Source: Epithemia pelagica
Taxonomy: Eukaryota > Bacillariophyta > Bacillariophyceae > Surirellales > Surirellaceae
Direction: 5' to 3'
Assembly (NCBI GenBank): GCA_946965045.2
Contig: OX337228.1
Coordinates: 2,790,001-2,854,000, forward strand
DNA: 64,000 bases
Made by a program: the position numbers and the translations under genes. The notes beneath the pieces were generated by a model. That model worked only from the letters and a program-made list of their open reading frames with translations. It was not told where the DNA came from and made no database searches. This document shows, in pieces, positions 51,056-60,542 of this stretch (the first letter of the stretch is position 1; each line of letters begins with the position of its first letter).

Positions 51056-53071
51056 ATGTTCAATCCTCGGCCTCTCGTCGGTTTACTCCTGGCATGTTTG
51101 CTTCATGGTGAATTTTGCTCTCGTTCGTTTGTTCAAGGCTTTTTGTCACAATCTTCAGTTCCCGTGCGAATCTCAAGGGTCATGGAGTTTTCTAGGCGAG
51201 CTCGAAAACCGAAATCGCCCGAAATGGATTTTCCAGAGGGATCCTTGTTTGATGCAGAAGCCTTTGATGATAATAATGCAATCGAAACTGATGTCTCTTC
51301 TTCGAGCTCGGCTTTCTATGATATTGACTACGAAGACGACGTCAGTCTAGGGTACCCAGACGATTCCGAGTTCTCTGGCTTTGAACGAGATGAAGTGGGC
51401 ATTCTAGAAGAGAGAGAAGATCGTCTTTACGTCGATGAATTTGGAACAAAACGAAAGATTGAAAGGTGCATCTTGATTGGGGTTGAAAATTTGTCTCGAA
51501 AGCGGAAGCAGGACAGAAAACATGCCAACAGAGAGAACTCGGATTACCTAGTTCAACAGCCTCTTCTTGAGAACTACGACTTTTATGCGCCTGAGATTGA
51601 TTCGTCAGAGATGGTAGATAAAGAAGATCTGGACATATACTTCACGCTGGACGAGAGTTTAACAGAAATGCGTGAACTCGTTAAGACTGCCGGCATGGAG
51701 ATTGTTGGTGAAGTCACTCAACGGCTAAACGAAGTAAACCCAAAATCTTACATCGGGTCTGGGAAAGTAAAAGAAGCAGATCAACTGTTGAAAGAAACTG
51801 ATTGCTGCACGGTAGTGTTTGATGCTGAATTGTCACCTGGTCAACAAAAGCATCTGGAAAACATCTTCAACAAAAATCTGATTCAGAACGACTTTTTAGT
51901 CCAAGATCGCGAGATCAAGGTAAGAGGTTCCCAGGTGAAGAATGGCTGTATTTGAAATGTCTCGTGATCTAATAGTTAATCGTGACGATAGGTGGTAGAC
52001 CGAACTGCTTTGATTCTGGACATCTTTGCGATGCATGCCAAGACTCGGGAAGGAAAGCTCCAAGTCGATCTCGCTCTGCATGAATATAGAAAACCCCGAT
52101 TGACGAGAATGTGGACACATCTGGAAAGACAATCGGGTGCAGGTGGCGTTGGTCTACGTGGTCCAGGAGAAAGCCAGCTCGAGATTGACAAACGCCTCCT
52201 CCGTGATCGAATTATCACCCTTAAACACAAGATTGATGATGTACAGAAGCACCGAGCCATGCATCGTCGAGGCAGGGCCAGATTAGGGTTGCCCATCTTG
52301 GCGCTAGTTGGTTACACCAATGCTGGAAAAAGCTCCCTATTAAACTTCTTGACGAAGGCCGGTGTCATGGCTGAGTCAATGTTGTTTGCGACCTTGGACC
52401 CAACGACAAGAAAAGTTAAGCTTCCAGGATATGAGACACATCCTGAGGTCCTTCTCACAGACACAGTTGGTTTCATTCAGAAGCTTCCAACCCATCTTGT
52501 TGCAGCGTTCCGTGCAACACTCGAAGAAGTGAAGGATGCTGACGTACTGATTCACGTGATCGACGTGTCGGACCCCTCATGGGAGAAACAAGAAAAGGCT
52601 GTGTTGTCCGTTTTAGCAGACATTGGGGCGGGTGACAAACCCGTTGTCCGTGTCTTGAACAAAATTGATCTCGTGGAACCTCTAATCGCAGAGCGTCTTC
52701 GCTACGAGACTCCAATGATGGAACATACAGTAGCGGCATCGGCACTTACCGGAGAGGGTCTGCACGATTTCGTCGCGGTTGTGGAAGAGGCTTTGTCGGA
52801 GTTGCTGATTCCATATGAAGGCATTATCCCCTACTCTAAGGGTAATGACTTGAATGCAATTCACGAACAAGGGAATGTCGAAGTGGTAGATTATCGTGAA
52901 AAAGGAACTTATGTCAAGGCACTTGTTCCGAAACCTATTGCTGAAAGATTATCACAATATTCTGTCATCTCCGCCAACACAGATCCAGAAGAATCACTGA
53001 CGCGTAAGAGATCTACCAACTTCGACGACGATCACTGGAAATCGCTTGGACGTCGACGCCATTCACAGTAG
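51056..53071 (+). CDS. HflX-type GTPase, probably organellar
   Basis: Two exons, 51056-51919 and 51992-53071 (72-bp intron, GTAAGA...GATAG), give 647 residues. The HflX N-domain shows [34 protein letters not shown] and [16 protein letters not shown], then [20 protein letters not shown]. The G domain has G1 [17 protein letters not shown]3 [17 protein letters not shown] and G4 NKIDL. Bacterial HflX rescues and splits stalled ribosomes; eukaryotic copies act in organelles. The start has a signal-peptide-like helix ([14 protein letters not shown]) and CSRSF|VQGF, which would fit the plastid. An acidic insert of about 110 residues lies before the conserved part. Confidence 0.9.
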
Positions 53072-53722
53072 ATGACGCTACTTCATTGATCTATTTTTCC
53101 GTTGTCGACCTTTGCTTCTTTTGACTTAATTTCATCTTAAATTCGTGACTGTGCTAGCTATGCCTCCATACACTTCTGTTCCGATAAGTGCTCCTAGCAC
53201 GGAGAACGTCTTTTTTACATTTCCAGATTCAAGGTCTGCCACAGCAGTGGCGCTCCAATCACGGAGACCATTTGATCGCTGATCTGATATATTCGGAATT
53301 CAACGTCTTTGAAAGGACTGAGCTCCCCGATGGAGAGTCTCTGCAGCATTGTGGGCACGGCTACCGTTTCCCTTGTTGCTGCTCTTTGTCTTGACGGTGA
53401 CGGAGAAGGGAGAAGACAACATGGTGATCTGGACATCAGTTTATAGCTAGAATCATTACCAATTTCCCAATCGAGCTCTTTTTGTGCATAGCGAATCTTT
53501 ACGAATTTTCCAGTCGTGCTTTCGATTGTATTTTAGACATGAATCGAGCGACTGATTCTCCGATCTTCGATCAGTCGCCGTTCCGTCGTGTTTCTTCAAT
53601 CGCACATAACACGTCTGACAACCTGACACTGACACAACCGATCTCTCACTTTTGCTCCCCATTTTACATCTCGTCATATTCTTGATTGAGCTGTTCGTAT
53701 AAGCTTCGCCGTCAACTTCACC
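53072..53722. other. Spacer between HflX and the ferredoxin-like gene
   Basis: 651 bp with no convincing gene. A short perfect inverted repeat CGACTGAT...ATCAGTCG (53549-53577, 13-nt loop) is present. A minus-strand frame of 136 codons here has no family features and I treat it as chance. Confidence 0.4.
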
Positions 53723-54319
53723 ATGATGCGATCGACTGGTTCCTTTGCTATTTGGTCGGCTTTTTTGCTTGTCGTCCTTAATGCCTGTGGATCGGTACTG
53801 TCTTTCACTGTTCGTCCACAATCCCTGAACACTTTCGCTGGGGAACAAGTGAGCAGTGGACTTCAAATGTTTAAAGGATTGACGGATGCCTTCAAGAATG
53901 ATGATTCATTGGGTGCTCGAGAAAATGCTGGTTTGAAGAACGGTCCAGCGTTTAATGACAATGTCTCTATTAATGGAAAACCGGTGAAAGGGGCTGTTGC
54001 CGGGCAAAAGCTGACCGTGGTTGCTGGTAGAGCTCGTGTTAAGATACCAGTCAACTGCCAACAAGGTGATTGTGAGTAGATTGAATGAAACATTTGAAGT
54101 TCTACGTTCATGCTGCTTATATTCGTTTTTTGCCACAGGTGGTACGTGTATGGTAAAATTGAATGGAAGAAAGGTTAAAGGTACGGTTACCATTTTTCTT
54201 TTACAGCCTGGGTTCTAAGAACTTATCTCTTACACCTGATGTACCATGTGGTCCTCTTCGTCTGTGCAGCTTGCCAAACCCTTTTGCCCTCGGGAAAAGC
54301 CAACATCGAAACGCTTTAG
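53723..54319 (+). CDS. Small [2Fe-2S] ferredoxin-like protein, probably plastid-targeted
   Basis: Three exons, 53723-54071, 54139-54180 and 54270-54319, give 146 residues; introns are 67 bp (GTGAGT...CACAG) and 89 bp (GTACGG...GTGCAG). The spliced protein reads VKIPVNCQQGD|CGTCMVKLNGRKVK|ACQTLLPSGKANIETL, so the cluster ligands are C-x4-C-x2-C and a fourth Cys after 11 residues. That fourth Cys is much closer than the 20-40 residue gap of standard plant-type ferredoxins, and the protein ends soon after. A signal peptide (FAIWSAFLLVVLNACG) and SVLSF|TVRPQ suggest the plastid. It could donate electrons, or bind a cluster in a regulatory role. It is convergent with the pterin dehydratase gene, 21 bp away. 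Confidence 0.7.
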
Positions 54320-54340
54320 ATCGCTTGAATCCAGTCTCCT

Positions 54341-55027
54341 CTAGATACCCTCGTCGTGAACATACAACTCCTTCAGCTCAGGACGATTGGTTTCTACGTC
54401 TATCAGCTGTGAATCGAAATCGGGTCGGTGGAAGCAAGCCATATCATCCACCGTACTTAAGAAACCCAGTATAAGCATGCATATACAAGAACATCCAAGT
54501 GAACTTACCATCGCTAAAAAGAAATCGTTCGTCGATAGTCCCTCCAAGACCTTGGTTCGACAGGATATCCGCGAAATGGTTCTCCATTGCTTCTGAACAA
54601 TTACTCGATCTAGCTCGAGAGTCGGAAAGTGATTATTTACTACGGCGACGGCCGCTATCTTTTCTAGAAACTTGACACCTGTCAAAAAATCAGAATGTCG
54701 AAATTCTCGCACCAGTTTATCTGGTGGAGCTGCCAGGACAGCATCGTCTTTTGTCTTGTCTTCCATCTTTGATGTTACAATTCTCCATGCGTTGTGTATG
54801 GTGACTTTATGTGACTCTGCTTCAGCCGCAGAAAGTGGTTTGCCTCCTTGTCCGTAAGGATCGCATACTTTGTTGGGTCTTTTGGCTGTTGGGTCGTAGA
54901 TTTGCCGTTGCGCTTTGATGTGACCAAGACCCTCGCGGCTGGTCGACTTGGAAGAGAAGTTAAACTTTGGAGAGGTTCGTCGTAAAGGCAAACAACGAAT
55001 TAGCACACGTCCACAGACTACAATCAT
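54341..55027 (-). CDS. Pterin-4a-carbinolamine dehydratase-like protein
   Basis: Two exons, 54509-55027 and 54341-54406 (102-bp intron, GTAAGT...CACAG), give 194 residues. The PCD/DCoH domain is recognisable: KLVREFRHSDFLTGVKFLEK, IAAVAVVNNHFPTLELDR (the family has A-x2-x2-HHP here) and RISCRTKVLEGLSTNDFFLA, matching the TH...GLTxxD block. The second His of the family's HH pair is replaced (NNHFP), so activity may be altered. The basic, Ser/Arg-rich start (MIVVCGRVLIRCLPLRR) suggests mitochondria or plastid. The enzyme recycles the cofactor of aromatic amino acid hydroxylases, or acts in molybdopterin/folate-related pathways. Confidence 0.75.
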   Translation of the reverse strand: MIVVCGRVLIRCLPLRRTSPKFNFSSKSTSREGLGHIKAQRQIYDPTAKRPNKVCDPYGQGGKPLSAAEAESHKVTIHNAWRIVTSKMEDKTKDDAVLAAPPDKLVREFRHSDFLTGVKFLEKIAAVAVVNNHFPTLELDRVIVQKQWRTISRISCRTKVLEGLSTNDFFLAMVSSLGCSCICMLILGFLSTVDDMACFHRPDFDSQLIDVETNRPELKELYVHDEGI

Positions 55028-55290
55028 GAGTATGCACTAGGGTATCTGATCCATGCCAAAGTACTTCCTAATCCGTCTTCTTTGTTTTGTCGTCGTCCTT
55101 GATGACGCTACGAGAGTCATGTTTCGTAGTTACACGTGGAGTCACGCCGGACGCCTGACAGATCGGTGATCGGAACATCGCACATCCACCGACCACCGAC
55201 ACAAGATACGAAAAAGAAAAAAATCCAAGGAGATCTCTTTGATATGCTGAGATTTGCATAGCAGGTGATTGGCAAAGCTCACCACACAAC

Positions 55291-57886
55291 ATGCGATTGG
55301 TTGTACAGTCTGGGTTGAGGAATCGAGCTTTGACTAGGAGGTTGTTGCCGAAATCGAGTGGCCTTTCCCTTTATCAGGCGGTCAGCTGTGGAACTGGAGG
55401 ATCGCACTTCTTTGGTAACCATGTTGGTCCTCGTCATCCCAATCATGGCGCTTACCGAACGTTCGTGTTCTCCCAAGACTCGGTGAGCGCAAGTGAAACA
55501 CCTCCTGGTACAAAGATTGAACTTGATTTTTTTGGTGAACCAGTCACCTTCCTGGGTATTCACCACACGGACAAGGTATCGAACGCCATGGCAGCCCTGG
55601 ATGGATTTCTGTTGGGCGCCGTTACAAAAGGACGCACATGTACATTAGGAGGTGACGAATCTGGAATTTTCATGAAGGCACCCCATTCCGTTGCTGTTGC
55701 CTGGTCAGAAGCCCTGAGGTTCGCCACATTTTGGAATCAACCGAGGAAAAAGGAAAAAGTTTCCAAATACGATGACGAAGACGAAGACAACCACAACGAT
55801 AGTAGATTCACTTCGAACCACATGAGACCACATAGGTCTTCACCGATGCTGGCCGTGGTTGCTGTGTCACCACTGTTAGCAAACGCAGGACTGTCCTACA
55901 CCAAGCATTTGGACTCTTTGCTCAAGCAAACAAAACCGCCCGTCCCTGGATACCCTCCAGTCCAAATGCTCGACTTGGCCCATTGTGCTGTGGATCGAAT
56001 AGATGAACCATTTTTGAATCTAAGGGAGAAAATGGTAAAGGATCATATCATTTGTTGTGGTATTCACCTGTCTTTCATTCTCACACACTTTCATGTTTAA
56101 ATTGTCGTTTTGAATCCAATTCGTTGCTGCTTTGAAAGCATTTGCATGTTCTTAAATTTCTATTGGAGGACAAGCACACTTATGCGCTTGTTGAAGTCTT
56201 ACAGATTTTGCGATTGTGCCCTGGCGATGCACTCGCTTTAAGTCTTGCGATGGATCTGGCTAATACTGTTGGCGACAAGGACGCTGCAGCGGAAGCAGCT
56301 GGGTCTGTCGTTTCGTACTGGCACGAGAGGAGAGGAGGTTTGATCCGACCAGCAATCCCCGGACACGCCATTGCCTTGGGTCTCATTTCTCTAGGTAGGT
56401 CATCGTCGATTTACCAGTTCTGTCAGTTCGGGATTGTCTTCCCCTGACATTACCTCTTTTATGTTTTTCATCAGGTTTTGCTGTAGGGGGGCACATAGAG
56501 GAGGCAGAACGAATGGCAGACGCATCTATGAAACAAGGCAAAAAAGTTTCAGGGGCGCTCGCAACATGGGCCCAGACTCATGTCTTTGACGCAGGTGGAA
56601 GGGTTTCGGAGGCCATTTCGGCTTTGGCCAATACAGATGGAATTGACAACTATGAAGGAGCTGGTTTTTTGTTTTTCGATTGTCGGCTTTCCGGTTACGG
56701 GGCACGCTTTGCCATGGATCGGGAGGAAAGAGGAAGAGGGAAAAGCGCTGCTCTGAGACTCTATGCGAACTACACGGAACGACTGCTCGATTACAGTGGA
56801 TACGCAAACCGACAACCATGGATGCAGCCTGTGCACAAGGCACCGCTGTCGTTCGCACCTCGAACACTTGCAGTTGAAGCAGGACGAAGCGATGACAAGG
56901 ACGAATCGCTTTCATTCATGGAGAGAGCAATGGGAGTCACTCCGAAACAAAAAAGAATTGAATCACATATGAAAAAGCATTTTGATGTGGTCACAAAGCA
57001 AAATGAACTTCCATCGAGGAGACTAGAAGCTTGGGATCCATCCAATGAGGACGTTTTGACCTGGTTGCCACCAACTCCCATTTTCCTGGCAGAATCGACA
57101 CTAACGCTATTCCGTTTAACGCTCAACGGATCGGTCTCTACTAAGAACTTTCGATGGGACGATGTTAGAAATTCCTGGGAGGCGTTCTTTGACATACACA
57201 GACGCTACAGCGACCAACCGCTTGAATTCGCCCCCATTGTATGCTTGGCTGCATCAATTCTGTTGCCGCCTTCCGAAACGGGAGGAGATAGAATAGGGTC
57301 TGGATCTTTGGCAAGGGGGCTGAATCTCATGGGACAGTTGATGAAACTGGGCTCGCCTCCACCTGACTCAGAAGATTTGAAACCAGAGGATGGAGCTGCT
57401 GTTGGCGAAGTCCGTGACTTTGTTGAGATGCGTGAGGTTGTTGCTCGCACGGATCCAGGGCTTTGGTATCCAAGATTTGACGGCACAGAGAATGAATGGA
57501 AAAAAGTCGTTCTGGATCTCGTCGCAGCACGAGATGGATTTGATCCAGCTGATGAACGCATAAGCTTTTCAGCAGGGAAAAGAACTGATGGAAAGGAGAA
57601 GAACTTTGACGATGAACTATCCAGATTCCGCTACCGCGGTTGGACGTTTGACTCGAGGCCAATTGTAGAGAATGCCCTCGTATTCTCGGCTTGTAAGGCT
57701 GGTGACATTGAATCGCTGTCAGCGGCTCGCGCGGTTTGTAGCCGGGGAGTCATGTTACGTCCTGCGTCGCCAGAGGAGTGGTGGAGGTATAGTATTGTTC
57801 TGGGACTCCTTGGAGATGAAGTAGCTTCTCAAGAAGCTTGGACGGCGAGTGTGCACGCTGGATTGGGACAAGGATCTCAACGATAA
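55291..57886 (+). CDS. TTC38-like tetratricopeptide protein
   Basis: Three exons, 55291-56034, 56139-56394 and 56475-57886 (introns 104 and 80 bp), give 803 residues. The helical repeat core resembles TTC38: EVLQILRLCPGDALALSLAM, IPGHAIALGLISLGFAVGGH, EEAERMADASMKQGKKVSGA, LATWAQTHVFDAGGRVSEAI, then GAGFLFFDCRLSGYGA. The N-terminus is Arg-rich with few acids (RLVVQSGLRNRALTRRLLPK), typical for mitochondrial import. The C-terminal half is specific to this protein and ends with another repeat-like part. The molecular role of TTC38 is not known. The start is 263 bp from that of the pterin dehydratase gene on the other strand. Confidence 0.7.
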
Positions 57887-58015
57887 ATGTTTCCAGATTC
57901 TCCTAATTTACGTAGACTCTGACTCTATTCCCGGGCAGATACAAAGTTTTAGGTCGAATGATTAGATGCAACTCAGGCAAGCCTTCCTACCGTAATTTTC
58001 GGTTTCCTCTACCCC

Positions 58016-58375
58016 TACCCCTAGCGGAAGGGTGAGTCCTGGTCGTGAATGACGGTGTGTGCAATCTGTTACTCACCCCCATGGCGCGATTTGCCTTTCT
58101 CGACTTTGACAAAACTCACAACAACCACCACGCAAACAACACGAGGCCCATCTTGTTGTGGTTGTAACATCACCCATGGCCCCTTGCAATCGCCACCGAC
58201 ATGTCGCTCCTATCTCTACTACTCCAAGGGACCCTTGTGGCATTTTTTATGGCAGACGCAGACCCTGTTATAGGTCGAAACACGGATTACCAATAACGTG
58301 GAAATCCAACAAACAACAAACAACCGATGACCCACCCTCCAATCCCATTATGGATCCCTGTTGCCTCCCTTGAAG
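58016..58375 (+). mobile_element. Truncated relative of the two-gene transposon
   Basis: The stretch starts TACCCCTAGCGGAAGGGTGA, has the inner block TACTCACCCCC and GGCGCGA, then CTTTGACAAAACTC, as the TIRs at 36345 and 44218 do. It then continues into sequence like the helicase gene start: the bases before and at ATG 58176 match those around 44046, and the frame reads MAPCNRHRHVAPISTTPRD against MAPPHPTRVVDLVHTNPRD, later SNxxxxxxDxPSxxIM-like agreement. It stops after 65 codons. So this is the helicase-side end of another, diverged copy; the remainder is missing or too decayed to see. Confidence 0.8.
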
Positions 58376-58623
58376 TGCCTGTTGTTGTCTCTTACCCCTC
58401 TCTCGCTACATGCCTGTCAACCACAACTTCCGTCGCCGACAAACCTTTGTTTCATGAAACATACCAACCAAGACCCTAAACCAACCATGAGCAATCAGAG
58501 AAGGAGCAGTAGATGATTTGACAATCAACCGCCATTGTGGTGCTATTGGTGTGAAAAGGACAATGCCTGTATGGTCGATCAGGTTTGTTGGACAACAAAA
58601 TCATTTTCGTTACCCTGCAAGCG

Positions 58624-59242
58624 TGTTAGAATTCTCACCGTCTATGGTGGTTAGATTCTACATCTCATCGATTCCCCATGTCACATAGCCTCGTGCTATC
58701 GCATCATGCCATCTAGCTTCGAGCTATGTTCCCTAGCTTCGCGCTATATTGACCTATATTTCTTCGCAAATCATGAAAAGTGAGAATAGATTGACGAACT
58801 CACTCTCAAGACTAAACTGGGTCGTGCGGTATTACAACGGACGTAAATTTGGCCGTTGCTCGGACATTATACTAACGCCCTAAGCGTACGCGCCCGAAAT
58901 CATCGAGCGCGCCCAAGCGACATCCGAGCGCTGTCGGCATCTATCCGACCCAACGGTCTAAGTATCCCAAGCACGACACACGATCACGCGAGACCATATT
59001 TCCATTCCCACAATCTCCAAATTGTCAACAAGCTGCGCGCCATGAAAACAACTATGCCAACCCAAAGCAAGAGCTGTTGACCCTGTATATGTTATCCGTC
59101 CACATATACATGTCATATACATCACATGAATCGACTCCAACTATTCCAAACCTGTTGCCGCCAAGAACCTATGACACATGACCCTTGGCAGGACCGAACA
59201 TTTCACGTAGACCTATCGTAGTAATCAACACACAATCTAACA
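58624..59242 (+). repeat. Candidate 5' LTR of the Copia element
   Basis: The segment begins TGTTAGA and ends TCTAACA, a perfect 7-bp terminal inverted pair with the TG...CA rule of LTRs, and it lies upstream of a gag-pol frame. It has TATA-like sequences (for example near 58746). The partner LTR is outside the window, so length and borders cannot be confirmed, and I could not match a primer-binding site after 59242. Confidence 0.4.
58687..58752. repeat. Three imperfect copies of a short palindromic unit
   Basis: ATAGCCTCGTGCTAT, TAGCTTCGAGCTAT and TAGCTTCGCGCTAT follow each other at about 20-25 bp spacing; each is itself a near-palindrome. They lie inside the candidate LTR and may belong to its promoter. 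Confidence 0.6.
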
Positions 59243-59442
59243 ATATCACCATTTATCACATCTTCTTTTGTGTCCCAACTATCCTTCTGATAGACTTTGA
59301 CTTGCTTGCTTCTCTGACCCTGAGAAGCTTGTATCGGTTGGTGACCTACCTGATTGTCTGCTCTACCGAGCATCAATGCCTCTGCAATTCCAAGAGAATT
59401 GTAACAGATTAACAGTCTCAAAGCTTATTTCCTTGTGGTTTC

Positions 59443-60222
59443 ATGGATACTAACGAGCTTATCACTCCTGTACGACAGATCTATCGAGCCAACCTGCATC
59501 CCGGGCAGCCTGATACCCTGGTGCAGCAGGAACTGGTGCCGACGCCGAAGGCAGCCAACACATCGGTCAACATCTCCGTCGACAGTTCCAACAGCAACCC
59601 ATTCGAGACTCCAACCCAGCCTCACGCCCCGATCCCTGCGCCATTGCTTCGGCCCCCGAGTCCGCCTCGTCGGCTCGTCCCTTCTCGATCCCGTCGTACC
59701 ACCCGGTTGATTGCTGATCATATCAAGTACTTCCGTCAACCAACTTCTTCGACCTTCGATCCCGAGATCATCCGTGGGGAGACCCAGATCAAACGCCAGT
59801 TCCAATCGGTGACCCACATCGTCGACCAAGAAGACATTGACCGTCTGAACGACCAACTTCATCGTTCTCCGAGGCGTCGCCTCATCTTGGCCGCCCTCTC
59901 GGGCAACCCCATCCGTACTGTCCACCTCCGCTTCCTAACCTTCGAGCGCCCAACTGGATACTACAATACCATCTACGTCGTGAATGCGACGACTTGCCCT
60001 CTGCCTCCTAACGTTGTACGCCTAGATAACTACGTTGCCTACATCCACGAGGTCCATACCATCGAGGACCATCGTGCAACTATCTTCCCTTTGCGTACCG
60101 AGGTCGAGAACCACTTGGCTGAAGGTGATACCCCTTCTTCTGTTGCTTGTGCTGCCCCATCTGAGCCTGGAAACGACTCTGACTATTCGGAAGAGAGTGG
60201 AGATTCGGAGACCGAAGCTTAA
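59443..60222 (+). CDS. Unknown 259-residue protein upstream of the Copia gag-pol
   Basis: One intronless frame from ATG 59443 (MDTNELITPVRQIYRANLHP). It has a Pro/Arg/Ser-rich stretch (PIPAPLLRPPSPPRR), a compact region with SVTHIVDQEDIDRLNDQL and RTVHLRFLTFERPTGYYNTI, and an acidic end (DSDYSEESGDSETEA). I do not recognise it. Its location between the candidate LTR and gag, on the same strand, suggests it is part of the retrotransposon; the alternative is an older host gene or a nested insertion. Confidence 0.55.
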   Translation: MDTNELITPVRQIYRANLHPGQPDTLVQQELVPTPKAANTSVNISVDSSNSNPFETPTQPHAPIPAPLLRPPSPPRRLVPSRSRRTTRLIADHIKYFRQPTSSTFDPEIIRGETQIKRQFQSVTHIVDQEDIDRLNDQLHRSPRRRLILAALSGNPIRTVHLRFLTFERPTGYYNTIYVVNATTCPLPPNVVRLDNYVAYIHEVHTIEDHRATIFPLRTEVENHLAEGDTPSSVACAAPSEPGNDSDYSEESGDSETEA

Positions 60223-60542
60223 TTACTCATAGTTAACTCCCGTCCTCTCAAAACCTTTCCAAGACTTAAACTCAACGCACATCCGGGTACCCTTGGTCGC
60301 ACAACACGCCACACATTCCCGTCAAATCGCGAAAATTCGGCGAAAATTTGTTGGAACTCGGCGAAAATTTGTCGGAATCAACGGAAATTTCCAGGAGTCG
60401 CACATCACAACACACATCCGGGTATCACATACGTGGTACATACGTGGCACACGTGGTACATCCGGGTTCACATCACATCACACATTAAATAAACCACATC
60501 ACACCGCACATCAAATAAACATCGAACCAACCAAATAACACC
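60223..60542. other. Repeat-rich leader between the extra ORF and gag-pol
   Basis: The 320 bp carry no frame of interest. They contain the CGGCGAAAATTTGT repeats (60336-60378), three CACATCCGGGT-like motifs (near 60279, 60412 and 60457) and repeated ACGTGGTAC/ACGTGGCAC units (60430-60460). Such a leader could hold RNA signals for translation or packaging. Confidence 0.5.
60336..60378. repeat. Tandem TCGGCGAAAATTTG(T)nGGAA repeat, two copies
   Basis: Two adjacent copies of about 21-22 bp differ at few positions; a third, weaker one (AACGGAAATTTCC) follows and a partial one precedes. Confidence 0.8.

Noticed and set aside
53456-53866. Minus-strand frame of 136 codons
   Set aside because: Overlaps the start of the ferredoxin-like gene and has no recognisable feature.
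54181-54206. A 26-bp second intron for the ferredoxin-like gene
   Set aside because: Too short, and the reading after it loses ferredoxin character; the acceptor at 54268-54269 has a good pyrimidine tract and gives the fourth Cys.
58586-58600. TGTTGGACAAC as the LTR start
   Set aside because: No matching TCCAACA end was found downstream, while TGTTAGA at 58624 pairs with TCTAACA at 59236-59242.
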